From Pedobacter xixiisoli (lineage in GTDB: Bacteria; Bacteroidota; Bacteroidia; Sphingobacteriales; Sphingobacteriaceae), in the NCBI RefSeq assembly GCF_900215335.1, contig NZ_OCMT01000002.1, positions 1,337,441-1,401,440 on the forward strand: 64,000 nt of DNA. Reading direction: 5' to 3'. How positions within the stretch are numbered: position 1 is the stretch's first letter; each line of letters starts with the position of its first letter. Shown piece by piece: positions 16,973 through 25,279 of the stretch. Position numbers and translations under genes: made by a program. The notes under the pieces are model-generated. The model searched no databases, had not been told where the DNA came from, and was given only the letters and a program-made list of their open reading frames with translations.

Positions 16973-19255
16973 ATGGCTTTTGATATAGAAATGATTAAAA
17001 AGGTATATGCAACTTTTGGCGAACGCGTAGATGCAGCTCGCGAATTGGTTGGTAGACCTTTAACACTTTCAGAAAAGATATTATACGCACACCTTTGGGA
17101 CGGAAAATCTAACAAAGCTTTTACTCGTGGTGCAGACTATGTGGATTTCGCTCCAGATAGAGTAGCTATGCAAGATGCAACGGCACAGATGGCCTTACTG
17201 CAATTTATGCAAGCTGGAAGGCCAAAAGTAGCCGTACCTTCTTCTGTACATTGTGACCACTTAATCACTGCTAAACTAGGTGCAGAAATTGACTTACCTC
17301 ATGCTAAAACCGAAAGTGCAGAAGTTTTCGACTTCCTTTCTTCGGTTTCTAATAAATACGGCATTGGTTTTTGGAAACCAGGTGCTGGCATCATTCACCA
17401 AGTAATTTTAGAAAACTATGCTTTTCCAGGCGGGATGATGATTGGTACTGATAGCCACACGGTAAATGCGGGTGGTTTAGGCATGCTGGCCATTGGTGTT
17501 GGCGGTGCCGATGCTTGCGATGTAATGGCTGGCTTACCTTGGGAGCTAAAATTCCCGAAACTAATTGGTGTGAAACTAACTGGAAAATTAAACGGCTGGA
17601 CTTCCGCTAAAGACGTAATTTTAAAAGTTGCTGGTATTTTAACCGTAAAAGGCGGTACTGGCGCTATTGTAGAATATTTTGGCGATGGCGCCATTAACCT
17701 AAGTTGTACTGGTAAAGGCACTATCTGTAACATGGGTGCAGAAATTGGTGCTACTACTTCTACTTTCGGTTACGATGAAAGCATGGAACGTTATTTACGT
17801 GCAACCGACCGTGCCGATGTTGCTGATGCTGCCAATGCGGTAAAAGAACACTTAACTGGAGATGCTGAAGTTTACGCAGCACCTGAGAAATATTTTGACC
17901 AATTAATCGAAATCAATCTTGATGAATTAGAACCTTACTTGAATGGTCCATTTACACCAGATTTGGCTACACCTATTTCACAAATGAAAGATGTTGCCGC
18001 TGCTAATGGATGGCCAACTAAAGTAGAATGGGGTTTAATTGGTTCTTGCACCAACTCGTCATACGAAGATTTATCTCGTGCTGCTTCGGTAGCGAAGCAA
18101 GCTATTGCAAAAGGTTTGGGTAAAAAAGCTGAATTTGGTATCAACCCAGGCTCTGAGCAAGTGCGCTATACCGCACACCGTGATGGTTTGTTAGATACTT
18201 TCACTGATTTAGATGCCACAATCTTCACCAACGCCTGTGGTCCATGTATTGGTATGTGGGACAGAACAGGTGCGGAGAAAGCGGAGAAAAATACCATCGT
18301 ACACTCATTTAACAGAAACTTTGCTAAACGTGCCGATGGTAATCCAAACACCTTCGCCTTCGTAACTTCTCCAGAAATTGTAGCGGCTTTGGCTATCGCT
18401 GGCGATTTAAGCTTTAATCCATTAACTGATACATTAACCAATGATAAAGGCGAGCAGGTGAAATTAGACGAGCCTACTGGTTGGGAATTGCCAGAAAAAG
18501 GTTATGCTGTAGAAGATGCAGGATACCAAGCTCCAGCAGAAGATGGTTCTAATGTTGAAGTTGCAGTTTCCCCTACTTCTCACCGTCTGCAGTTGCTAGA
18601 CCCTTTTGCAGCTTGGGAAGGTACAGATTTGAAAGGCTTAAAACTGTTAATCAAAGCTAAAGGTAAGTGTACTACCGACCATATTTCTATGGCTGGTCCA
18701 TGGTTGAAATTCCGTGGTCACCTAGATAACATTTCTAACAATATGTTAATTGGTGCCGTAAACTACTTTAACGATAACACCGACGACATTAAAAACCAAT
18801 TGACAGGCGAGTATGGTCCTGTACCAGCTACGCAACGTGCTTACAAAGCAGAGGGAATTGGTTCTATCGTTGTTGGCGATGAAAACTATGGCGAAGGTTC
18901 ATCTCGTGAACACGCTGCTATGGAACCTCGTCACTTAGGTGTACGTGCTGTATTGGTAAAATCTTTTGCTCGTATCCACGAAACCAACTTGAAAAAACAA
19001 GGAATGTTAGGCTTAACTTTTGCCGACAAGGAAGATTACAACAAAATTCAAGAGGATGACACTATTGACATTGTAGGTTTAACAGAATTTGCGCCGAACA
19101 AACCATTAACGTTGGTATTACACCATGCAGATGGCTCTACAGAGCAATTTGATGTAAACCATAGCTATAACGAACAACAGATTGAGTGGTTCAAAGCTGG
19201 CGGCGCATTAAATATCATTAGAAAAGAAGCTGCCGCGAAAGCTGCGCAGGCATAA
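16973..19255 (+). CDS. Aconitate hydratase, mitochondrial/AcnA-like type
   Basis: 760 residues from the ATG at 16973 ([20 protein letters not shown]), preferred over an upstream frame extension that lacks conservation signs. Motifs: [48 protein letters not shown] (cluster cysteines) and, in the C-terminal swivel domain, [17 protein letters not shown]. Its layout corresponds to the mitochondrial-type aconitase of eukaryotes and Bacteroidota, not to AcnB. It acts in the TCA cycle. A second aconitase of a different subfamily directly upstream is redundant on paper; division of labour by oxidative stress or growth phase is known in other bacteria and is only inferred here. Confidence 0.93.
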   Translation: MAFDIEMIKKVYATFGERVDAARELVGRPLTLSEKILYAHLWDGKSNKAFTRGADYVDFAPDRVAMQDATAQMALLQFMQAGRPKVAVPSSVHCDHLITAKLGAEIDLPHAKTESAEVFDFLSSVSNKYGIGFWKPGAGIIHQVILENYAFPGGMMIGTDSHTVNAGGLGMLAIGVGGADACDVMAGLPWELKFPKLIGVKLTGKLNGWTSAKDVILKVAGILTVKGGTGAIVEYFGDGAINLSCTGKGTICNMGAEIGATTSTFGYDESMERYLRATDRADVADAANAVKEHLTGDAEVYAAPEKYFDQLIEINLDELEPYLNGPFTPDLATPISQMKDVAAANGWPTKVEWGLIGSCTNSSYEDLSRAASVAKQAIAKGLGKKAEFGINPGSEQVRYTAHRDGLLDTFTDLDATIFTNACGPCIGMWDRTGAEKAEKNTIVHSFNRNFAKRADGNPNTFAFVTSPEIVAALAIAGDLSFNPLTDTLTNDKGEQVKLDEPTGWELPEKGYAVEDAGYQAPAEDGSNVEVAVSPTSHRLQLLDPFAAWEGTDLKGLKLLIKAKGKCTTDHISMAGPWLKFRGHLDNISNNMLIGAVNYFNDNTDDIKNQLTGEYGPVPATQRAYKAEGIGSIVVGDENYGEGSSREHAAMEPRHLGVRAVLVKSFARIHETNLKKQGMLGLTFADKEDYNKIQEDDTIDIVGLTEFAPNKPLTLVLHHADGSTEQFDVNHSYNEQQIEWFKAGGALNIIRKEAAAKAAQA

Positions 19256-19276
19256 TCTTTCGAAAGACCCTAAGAC

Positions 19277-19316
19277 AAAAATCCCAACTGGTTTAAAAGC
19301 TAATTGGGATTTTTAT
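19277..19316 (+). terminator. Terminator after the second aconitase gene
   Basis: Stem AAAAATCCCAA / TTGGGATTTTT with a 16-nt loop. Part of this sequence is repeated at 20039-20070, beyond the transposase gene. Confidence 0.75.
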
Positions 19317-19392
19317 TTTGATATAACTGATATCTGAAGACTAATTCCTGATCACCATATTACAACCCTTCCACAGCTTCATTCTCGCTCAG
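19286..19392. repeat. Left copy of a direct repeat flanking the transposase unit
   Basis: This tract aligns in order with 20039-20137: the shared AACTGGTTTAAAAGCTA block, then TTGGGATTT, then AATTCCT, and finally the last ten codons plus stop of a DUF2007-like gene. The copies differ at many positions, so the duplication is not recent. Confidence 0.7.
19360..19392 (-). pseudogene. Remnant of a DUF2007-like gene (last 10 codons)
   Basis: On the minus strand this encodes LSENEAVEGL and a stop, against LTEDEALEGL and a stop at the end of the intact DUF2007 gene (20105-20341). The remnant is cut exactly where the left REP hairpin of the transposase unit begins. This is what remains of a duplicated copy. 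Confidence 0.65.
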
Positions 19393-19410
19393 GTTGGCGT
19401 CCCCGCCAAC
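19393..19410. repeat. Left REP hairpin of the RAYT unit
   Basis: GTTGGCGTCCCCGCCAAC: seven-base arms, four-base loop. Its reverse complement differs at a single position from the right hairpin at 20010-20027, so the two form inverted terminal hairpins. Confidence 0.8.
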
Positions 19411-19423
19411 GTGCAAAAAAATG

Positions 19424-19936
19424 CTATTCTTTATAATGAGTTAAAAAGTCAAACGGACTTTCTCCATTTTCATAAAATGATGCTGAAGACCAATAGTAAC
19501 CTTCTGACGAACCAGCTAAATGCCAATGAGGTTGCAACGGGTTTTTATGAATATAATCTAGCTTTTGCTTTAAGAACTCTTCTCCCCAACATTCTTTAAC
19601 CATACAATCTCGCTGCCAAAATTGAAACATCCTATCTAACAGATTAACCCGATAACTTTTTAATTTCTCAGTATCTCCATTTATTCTCTTTTTAAATTCA
19701 TGAGCAGTAAAGCTTAATAAGGCACCTTGAACCTTAGCTCTTTCAAAACCGTCTTCAATCTTCCATAATAAATGAATGTGATTTGGCATAATCACAAAGC
19801 CATAAATTGTACAACGTTTTTGTCTTACAAGCCAACCCATCGTGTCAATTATTATTTGCTTAAATTCATCACTTAATAAATGTTCCCAATTTAAAATCGT
19901 AGCTGTAAGAAATTCTGGATGATATGATTTTAGCAT
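19424..19936 (-). CDS. REP-associated tyrosine transposase (RAYT, IS200-like Y1 family)
   Basis: 170 residues. The metal-binding HUH motif is seen as VIMPNHIHLLW (residues about 49-59) and the catalytic tyrosine in FLKQKLDYIHKNPLQ (about 128-142), followed by the usual YYWSSASFYENG. RAYTs cut and join single-stranded REP hairpins, and the two REPs that fit this protein flank the gene. The frame is intact with both active-site elements, so the protein may still function. The N-terminus looks a little short: the first strand begins directly at HPEFLTATI. Confidence in the family is high. Confidence 0.9.
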   Translation of the reverse strand: MLKSYHPEFLTATILNWEHLLSDEFKQIIIDTMGWLVRQKRCTIYGFVIMPNHIHLLWKIEDGFERAKVQGALLSFTAHEFKKRINGDTEKLKSYRVNLLDRMFQFWQRDCMVKECWGEEFLKQKLDYIHKNPLQPHWHLAGSSEGYYWSSASFYENGESPFDFLTHYKE

Positions 19937-20009
19937 AAAAATCTAAAATAGGTAGACTTAAAACTAACAAAATTTGATAAGACTATTTGTAGTAGAATTT
20001 ATAAGGCTC

Positions 20010-20027
20010 GTTGGCGAGGACGCCAAC
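20010..20027. repeat. Right REP hairpin of the RAYT unit
   Basis: GTTGGCGAGGACGCCAAC: seven-base arms, AGGA loop, inverted relative to the left hairpin. Confidence 0.8.
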
Positions 20028-20038
20028 AAGGGAAAGAA

Positions 20039-20137
20039 AACTGGTTTAAAAGCTAGTTGGGATTTATTATTTGTAATGATACCTACTAATTCCTTAATAC
20101 TTTTTTACAATCCTTCCAAAGCTTCATCTTCAGTTAG
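20039..20137. repeat. Right copy of the direct repeat flanking the transposase unit
   Basis: Matches 19286-19392 and includes the 3' end of the intact DUF2007 gene. The left arm of the terminator hairpin is missing in this copy. Confidence 0.7.
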
Positions 20138-20341
20138 AAACTGGTCGATAGCATGAACATCTTTTTCAAAAACATGTAATTGTATCCCACTTATAGAAAT
20201 ATCAAATACCGGATAAACTAAGGCTGCATTTTCTCCAGTAAGGAAACAGTTAAAACCTGCATCAAGCAAACGACTTTTTACGATGTTTGCTTCCATTGGA
20301 TTTTCGAATGTTTTATAAACTACAATTTTGTCTTCTGTCAT
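20105..20341 (-). CDS. DUF2007 domain protein (putative signal-transducing small protein)
   Basis: 78 residues: KIVVYKTFENPMEANIVKSRLLDAGFNCFLTGENAAL is the ferredoxin-like DUF2007 pattern in which a helix after PMEANIVKSRL precedes a strand. Such proteins are cytoplasmic and without known activity; a PII-like role has been proposed in family descriptions. Its upstream neighbour on the same strand is the GH1 gene (18 bp away), so the two are probably one transcript. A fragment of a second copy lies beyond the transposase at 19360-19392. Confidence 0.85.
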   Translation of the reverse strand: MTEDKIVVYKTFENPMEANIVKSRLLDAGFNCFLTGENAALVYPVFDISISGIQLHVFEKDVHAIDQFLTEDEALEGL

Positions 20342-20359
20342 ATCCCTAAATATAAGGAT

Positions 20360-21694
20360 TTACTTCGATAAAAAATCTTGCCACCAATACCCAGATTGTT
20401 TAATGGTGCGCTGTTGGGTTTTAAAGTCGTTGTACACGAGTCCGAAACGAGCTTGGTAACCTTCCGCCCATTCAAAGTTATCCATTAAAGTCCAGGCTAA
20501 ATAACCAGTGATGTTGATGCCTTCATTTTTAGCCTTTAGCATGGCAGCTAAATAAGCTTCGAAATATTCAATTCTTGCTTGATCGTTAATTTTACCATCA
20601 ACCAAATGGTCTTGAAAATAAGCGCCATTTTCAGTAACCATGATATTTTTCACCTGAGGATAAGCGGCGAACTGTTTGATGATACGATAAAAGCTATCGG
20701 CATTAACTTCCCAACCCATGGCAGTATGAGGTGCCCTCCTATTTTTTGCCTTCACTTCCCAAGCTTGTACTACTGGAATAAAAGCGTTGTATTTAATCAC
20801 CAATGGGAAATAATTCTGTACGCCAATAAAATCAAAGTCAAACCTCATTCGCTCTTGGTGGCGCCACGTGGAGTGACTAATGGCGAATTTCTCCAACACA
20901 TCCCAATCTGCGGTAGGAAAACCCATACCTAAAGTAGGCTCCAAAAAGAAACGGTTCATCAACGCATCTACTCTTTTCGCTGCTATTATATCTTGTGATG
21001 ATTGTGTGTAAGGTATAATTTCAGAACATGAAAAGGCAGTTCCAATCACTGCATTTTTCACTTCAGCTCTCAATATTTTGCCACCATCTGCTTGTGCAAT
21101 TGCGGTATGCAAGGCGGCATCAAAGAAATTGCTTACGCCATTTTGTCCTGGCGCATGAACGCCCAACATATAACCCAACGAAGTAAAGCCGAATGGTTCA
21201 TTAATTACAATCCAGTGTTTTACTTTATCGCCATATTCTTTGGCACAAAAAGTCGCAAACTCGTTAAAATGGCTATTAATTCCAAAGGCAGTCCAGCCGC
21301 CTTCTTTAGATAAGGCCTCTGGTAAATCCCAATGGTATAACGTGATCATCGGTGTGACGCCCTGCTTTAAACACTCGTCTATCACATTGTGGTAAAAAGC
21401 TACGCCTTCTTTATTTAGCGTACCGTGACCTATCGGAAAAATGCGTGACCACGCAATAGAAAAGCGAAAAACATTAAACCCGAGGGTTTTTACCAAAGCA
21501 ATATCTTCTGGATAACGATGGTAAAAATCACAGGCTTCGCTTGGATTGTGCCCTTTCTTGATTTTACCAGTACGCTTCGAAAAAGTATCCCAAATACTAG
21601 GACCTTTGCCGTAGCTATTCGCAGCACCTTCTATTTGAGCAGCGGCAGTAGCCACGCCCCATAAAAAGTCTTTCCCAAAATCGCTGCTGTACAT
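20360..21694 (-). CDS. Glycoside hydrolase family 1 (beta-glucosidase type)
   Basis: 444 residues, no signal peptide, so cytoplasmic. GH1 signatures are complete: the N-terminal FLWGVATAAAQIEGA, acid/base Glu-166 in VINEPFG, nucleophile Glu-355 in MVTENGAY, and the C-terminal WTLMDNFEWAEGYQARFGL for the +1/-1 subsites. The likely activity is on beta-glucosides or beta-galactosides taken up into the cell; exact specificity is not visible. A DUF2007 gene lies 18 bp downstream. Upstream lies an intergenic CCACAGAT repeat. Confidence 0.92.
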   Translation of the reverse strand: MYSSDFGKDFLWGVATAAAQIEGAANSYGKGPSIWDTFSKRTGKIKKGHNPSEACDFYHRYPEDIALVKTLGFNVFRFSIAWSRIFPIGHGTLNKEGVAFYHNVIDECLKQGVTPMITLYHWDLPEALSKEGGWTAFGINSHFNEFATFCAKEYGDKVKHWIVINEPFGFTSLGYMLGVHAPGQNGVSNFFDAALHTAIAQADGGKILRAEVKNAVIGTAFSCSEIIPYTQSSQDIIAAKRVDALMNRFFLEPTLGMGFPTADWDVLEKFAISHSTWRHQERMRFDFDFIGVQNYFPLVIKYNAFIPVVQAWEVKAKNRRAPHTAMGWEVNADSFYRIIKQFAAYPQVKNIMVTENGAYFQDHLVDGKINDQARIEYFEAYLAAMLKAKNEGINITGYLAWTLMDNFEWAEGYQARFGLVYNDFKTQQRTIKQSGYWWQDFLSK

Positions 21695-21762
21695 TGCATC
21701 AAATAAAATGAATAATTAGGATGATGAGATTAAATTAAAGTTAAATTATTGGTTTAAGATTA

Positions 21763-21839
21763 GCCACAGATGCCACAGATAACTTTAATTAGAAATATAA
21801 TTTAATAATTAATCATTTTAATATCTGTGAATCTGTGGC
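21763..21839. repeat. GCCACAGAT / ATCTGTGGC inverted repeat
   Basis: Nine-base perfect arms about 59 bases apart, with a second inner CACAGAT/ATCTGTG pair. The same family recurs at 24348-24412. Extragenic palindromes of this wording are frequent in Pedobacter-like genomes. Confidence 0.7.
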
Positions 21840-21868
21840 AAAAAATTTTTGGATGGCTAAAAACAAAT

Positions 21869-23677
21869 CTAACCCAAACCTATCTCTCTTAACAAAATAG
21901 CCGCATTAAATTTCGTACAAGGTCCTTGTTTAATTAAATAATCAAATTCCATTTCGTTACCTACCAGCTGAATATCAAAATGGAAATTACGTACCGCAAC
22001 TGGATGTACCTGTTCCAATTCTGAAAGTTGTAAATCATGTGTAGCAAATAACGTTGGTGTTCCTATTTTAATCAGTTTTTCTATAAATGCTTTAGAACCG
22101 TCAAACTTATCTTTGCTGTTAGTTCCTCGTAGCATTTCATCAATCAGCACAAAAGCATTAGCATGTAACTCTACTTCACTTAAAATCATTTTCAAACGGT
22201 TTAGTTCAGCTTTAAAAGTAGAGGTGCTTTCTATCAAATTATCTTTGATACGCATGTAAGTCAACAGACGGAAAATAGATAAGTTCATCCGCTTTGCGCA
22301 AACCGGTGCACCCGCATAAGCCAATACCATGTTAATGCCAACTGTACGCAGAAACGTACTTTTACCTGCCATGTTAGAGCCAGTGATAATGTCCACCGTT
22401 GGCGTTTCTTTTACGTAATAGGTATTATTCACCCGCTTCTGGGTGGCAATTAAAGGATGTCCCAGCTCATCTGCTTGTAAAGCGAAATCTTTGTTAATTG
22501 TAGGAAAAACCCAATCGGGATGATTGTAATTTAAGGTCGCAAAAGAAATCACTTCTTCGAAATAACCGATACGATCTAAACCCTGAGCCACTTTATCACT
22601 TACATTTCTACTCCAATCTCCAAGTTTGATACAGCATTTCAAATCCCATAGCAAAAAGAAATTAAGTACAGCATACAAAAGGAAATTCAAGCGAGCATCA
22701 AATTCCACAATGATTTTAGCCAAAGTTTTAATATGAACACTCACCTTTTCTTCCGACTGGAAAAGACCTTTAATGTATTTACTTTTCCAAACACGTTGTT
22801 CTGTCCATTCAATGGCATCCGCATAACTACTTAACAAACCAGAACTACCACTAAATCCATAATAAACCGCAGTAATTTGCTTAGAATAGAAGAAAGTTAG
22901 CATTGCATTCGTAAAAGCTAACACACCGAAAATATTCCATAATGTGCCGCCAAAAATTAATCCTATTAAAAATAACAGCAACATTAAATAAGGCACCAAC
23001 TTCACGTAAACTCGCAGCAATTTATTTGATGTGAAGGTTATTTGCTTCGACAATTGGCTGCCCAATTTTTGTTTAATTTCTTCTATTCTGGTTACTTCAT
23101 GCCCTTTTAAATTAGCTCTAAAAGCGAAGGTAGTATCTATATGTTCCGTTAATTCTTTGATTGCTTGCTGGCGTTCGATGATGGTATTTTGGTTACTCGC
23201 CGTAGCCAAATGCTTAGCCAGCTCTTCTACACCAATTTTTGATGCTCCCCTGTTTATTAACGCATAAAGCGATGACCTTCCAAAAATATCCAAATCAGAA
23301 AGATAAGGATGGTTTTCATCTTCAAAAGCGGTTCCGTCATCGTATCCATTAGGTTTACCTTGCAGTAGAGTAATCTCATTTTCAAAAACCCAAAGTAAAT
23401 TCTGATGAAACTTGTATTGCTTTTCAAGTTTATTTTGTCGCCTAACTACCGCAGCGAAAGTAAATATGGGCAGTACAAGTAACACCGACCAAATTGCGTT
23501 TGCAGTAGTCCCTTCAGAACTAACCAATCCTACAAAAAAGCCAATTTCCACCAATAACAAAGCCACCCGCACAAAAGAAAGTTGATCTACTTTTTTCTTC
23601 AATATAGCAATCTCTGTTTGTTGCTCTTTTGCAGATTGCTCGTATCGTTTTAATCTATCTAGCTCGGTATTTAACAT
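21869..23677 (-). CDS. Membrane-anchored MutS-family ATPase (no mismatch-recognition domain)
   Basis: 602 residues. The C-terminal third is a MutS ATPase: Walker A TGSNMAGKST, Walker B FVLIDEMLRGTNS and the H-loop FATHDLQLSEL. There is no N-terminal mismatch-binding domain with the Phe-x-Glu motif. Instead two hydrophobic blocks are visible, at about residues 35-80 (two helices) and 210-255 (two helices), so the protein is likely an inner-membrane relative of MutS. Such proteins are widespread in Bacteroidota with unknown role. It stands alone between divergent rlmH and the GH1 operon. A role in DNA repair should not be assumed. Confidence 0.85.
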   Translation of the reverse strand: MLNTELDRLKRYEQSAKEQQTEIAILKKKVDQLSFVRVALLLVEIGFFVGLVSSEGTTANAIWSVLLVLPIFTFAAVVRRQNKLEKQYKFHQNLLWVFENEITLLQGKPNGYDDGTAFEDENHPYLSDLDIFGRSSLYALINRGASKIGVEELAKHLATASNQNTIIERQQAIKELTEHIDTTFAFRANLKGHEVTRIEEIKQKLGSQLSKQITFTSNKLLRVYVKLVPYLMLLLFLIGLIFGGTLWNIFGVLAFTNAMLTFFYSKQITAVYYGFSGSSGLLSSYADAIEWTEQRVWKSKYIKGLFQSEEKVSVHIKTLAKIIVEFDARLNFLLYAVLNFFLLWDLKCCIKLGDWSRNVSDKVAQGLDRIGYFEEVISFATLNYNHPDWVFPTINKDFALQADELGHPLIATQKRVNNTYYVKETPTVDIITGSNMAGKSTFLRTVGINMVLAYAGAPVCAKRMNLSIFRLLTYMRIKDNLIESTSTFKAELNRLKMILSEVELHANAFVLIDEMLRGTNSKDKFDGSKAFIEKLIKIGTPTLFATHDLQLSELEQVHPVAVRNFHFDIQLVGNEMEFDYLIKQGPCTKFNAAILLREIGLG

Positions 23678-23721
23678 TATATTTGTGGAATTTATTACGT
23701 TTTGTATGCTCCAAGGGCGGT

Positions 23722-23808
23722 CGTCATTTCGACCTTAGGACGAAATCTTTTTCAGGACTATCCATATAAAATATTTCTCCATTACGCTGTGCTCCAGTCG
23801 AAATGACG
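23722..23808. repeat. CGTCATTTCGAC / GTCGAAATGACG inverted repeat
   Basis: Twelve-base perfect arms 63 bases apart in the divergent region between the MutS-like gene and rlmH. A second member, with inner arms as well, is at 36855-36945. Confidence 0.75.
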
Positions 23809-23868
23809 GGAAAGGTGCCTATAAGATTTACATTTACAACGGTAAAGATAAAAAATGAAAGCATATAC

Positions 23869-24342
23869 ATGAAGATTACCTTAATTGCTATCGGTAAAAC
23901 TGAAGACAAATATTTGATTGAAGGAATTGAGAAGTATCTCAACCGCTTGAAACATTACATTAACTTCAACATGGTTATCATTCCTGACGTGAAAAATACC
24001 AAAAACCTTACCGAAGCACAGCAAAAAACCAAAGAGGCAGAGTTGATTTTAAAACAATTGAACAATAGCGACGTAGTGGTGTTATTAGATGAGAAAGGCA
24101 AGAAATATACTTCTGTGCAGTATGCTCAGTATATCAATAAACAAATGGTGGGAAGTGTGCAAAACTTGGTGTTTATTATAGGCGGACCTTATGGATTTGA
24201 CGAAAGTATTTACAAAAGAACAAATAGCAGCATTTCATTATCAGATATGACGTTCTCTCACCAAATGGTACGTCTGTTTTTTGTAGAGCAACTTTACAGA
24301 GCTTTTACTATCTTGAAAAACGAACCTTATCACCATGAGTAA
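23869..24342 (+). CDS. rlmH: 23S rRNA (pseudouridine(1915)-N(3))-methyltransferase RlmH
   Basis: 157 residues from the ATG at 23869, the standard RlmH length; the longer frame from 23803 runs into the upstream repeat. SPOUT-fold motifs: VVLLDEKGKKYTS, FIIGGPYGFDESI (the SAM-binding knot, GGPYG) and the C-terminal LSDMTFSHQMVRLFFVEQLYRAFTILKNEPYHHE. It methylates pseudouridine 1915 in helix 69 of 23S rRNA. Followed by an inverted repeat (24348-24412) and a small membrane-peptide gene. Confidence 0.95.
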   Translation: MKITLIAIGKTEDKYLIEGIEKYLNRLKHYINFNMVIIPDVKNTKNLTEAQQKTKEAELILKQLNNSDVVVLLDEKGKKYTSVQYAQYINKQMVGSVQNLVFIIGGPYGFDESIYKRTNSSISLSDMTFSHQMVRLFFVEQLYRAFTILKNEPYHHE

Positions 24343-24347
24343 AAGAT

Positions 24348-24412
24348 AGCCACAGACGCACAGATTTAAAAATAATCGAATAATTTATAAACTTATTCGT
24401 GCATCTGCGGCT
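24348..24412. repeat. AGCCACAGACGCAC / GTGCATCTGCGGCT inverted repeat
   Basis: Fourteen-base imperfect arms with an inner CGAATAA/TTATTCG stem; same family as 21763-21839. It directly follows rlmH and may also stabilise or terminate its transcript. Confidence 0.65.
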
Positions 24413-24466
24413 AAACATTATGGAAAATAACTATCACAATCATCAAATAATAAAAAGGAGGGAATT

Positions 24467-24607
24467 ATGAAACTACCTAACGATTATAAAAGAAATTACA
24501 GATTTAGAACAGACACTTCTAAAGAGAAAAAATACCTTAACATTATCCTTATTATCATGGTTGTGCTAGTGGTATTATGGTATGCGTATAAATACTTTTT
24601 CACATAA
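24467..24607 (+). CDS. Single-span small membrane protein (46 residues)
   Basis: The peptide starts MKLPNDYKRNYRFRTDTSKE and then has KKYLNIILIIMVVLVVLWYA, one transmembrane helix, ending YKYFFT. The charged N-terminus would stay in the cytoplasm. Support for it being real: a strong Shine-Dalgarno-like AAGGAGG six bases upstream of the ATG, rare in this phylum; a clean terminator directly after the stop (24611-24640); and position as a possible last gene of the rlmH transcript. Function unknown. It is too short for routine gene finding and may be missing from many annotations. Confidence 0.65.
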   Translation: MKLPNDYKRNYRFRTDTSKEKKYLNIILIIMVVLVVLWYAYKYFFT

Positions 24608-24610
24608 AAA

Positions 24611-24640
24611 AACACCAACCTTCAGCAGGTTGGTGTTTGT
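24611..24640 (+). terminator. Terminator after the small membrane protein gene
   Basis: Stem ACACCAACC / GGTTGGTGT with a 7-nt loop, preceded by an A run and followed by TTGT. It may serve both strands, as the DUF5606 gene converges on it. Confidence 0.8.
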
Positions 24641-24664
24641 ATCATATTGAATCTCTTTTAAAGA

Positions 24665-25201
24665 CTAAGCTCCTCTTTTAGTTGGCATCGTTGCTTTTTT
24701 AGCAGGCGCAGCCGTTTTAGCCGTTGGTGCTTTAGCCGCTTTTGCTTTAGGTGCAGCTTTAGGCTTAGCTTCAACTTTATCTTCTACTTTTGCCGCATCT
24801 TCTTCAGCAACCAGAGCTGCTTCAGTAAACAAAGGCATATCTTTCAAGAAGTTGTACCAAGCTAAAATTTTCTTCATATCAGAAGCATAAACTTTCTCTT
24901 GGTCGTGGTTTGGAGCAACTTCTTCAAAGAATTTTCTTAAAGTATTACCATCAGCTTTAACATCAGGAATTGCAGTTTTTGTAGCTGCAATATTTGCTAA
25001 AACGTCAGTTAACTTCAATTCTTCATCTTCTCCGTAGATAGTGATATCCTCTAAAGAAGCCAATTTAGTATTAGAAAGATTAGCAACGATTTTTAATTTT
25101 TGCTCATCAAGACCTTCTAAAACATAGCCAGCTTTATTTTGTCCAATTAATTTGAACAAACCTGGTCTGCCCGAAACAGATACAATTCCTCTTAAATTCA
25201 T
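24665..25201 (-). CDS. DUF5606 family protein with Ala/Lys-rich tail
   Basis: 178 residues from the ATG at 25201 (MNLRGIVSVSGRPGLFKLIG). The first 60 residues resemble a small SH3-like barrel, followed by a helical segment (KADGNTLRKFFEEVAPNHDQ), the DUF5606 pattern found in Bacteroidota. The C-terminal 45 residues are nearly all Ala, Lys, Pro and Thr, like histone-H1-type tails, which suggests nucleic-acid or ribosome contact; this is inference. A frame extending upstream of 25201 is formed by a repeat (25209-25254) and should not be used. The cyclophilin gene lies upstream on the same strand, 78 bp away. Confidence 0.82.
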   Translation of the reverse strand: MNLRGIVSVSGRPGLFKLIGQNKAGYVLEGLDEQKLKIVANLSNTKLASLEDITIYGEDEELKLTDVLANIAATKTAIPDVKADGNTLRKFFEEVAPNHDQEKVYASDMKKILAWYNFLKDMPLFTEAALVAEEDAAKVEDKVEAKPKAAPKAKAAKAPTAKTAAPAKKATMPTKRGA

Positions 25202-25208
25202 ATATTTT

Positions 25209-25254
25209 TGAGATTTGAGAAATGAGATAAGAGAAGTGAGAGATAGTCTCAAAT
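25209..25254. repeat. AGATTTGAGA / TCTCAAATCT extragenic repeat
   Basis: Ten-base perfect arms 26 bases apart, followed by another CTCAAATCTAAT word. It fills the gap between cyclophilin and DUF5606 genes and makes a false upstream extension of the latter. Confidence 0.65.
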
Positions 25255-25279
25255 CTAATAGCTCAAATCTAATGTCTAA

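Larger units (their letters stand above)
19393..20027. mobile_element. RAYT-REP unit (REP-associated tyrosine transposase between inverted REP hairpins)
   Basis: A 635-bp unit bounded by two near-identical hairpins in inverted orientation, enclosing one Y1-type transposase gene. It fits the REPtron layout known from gammaproteobacteria and also found in Bacteroidota. Flanking direct repeats show that it sits in or replaced part of a duplicated DUF2007 gene. Confidence 0.75.

Noticed and set aside
19411..19599. Plus-strand frame over the RAYT gene
   Set aside because: Lies antisense to the transposase with no independent support.
21869..23677. Call as mismatch repair protein MutS
   Set aside because: No mismatch-binding domain and predicted membrane helices; only the ATPase is shared.
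24420..24470. 16-codon frame overlapping the small membrane protein start
   Set aside because: Too short and low-information to call a gene; mentioned only as possible translational coupling.
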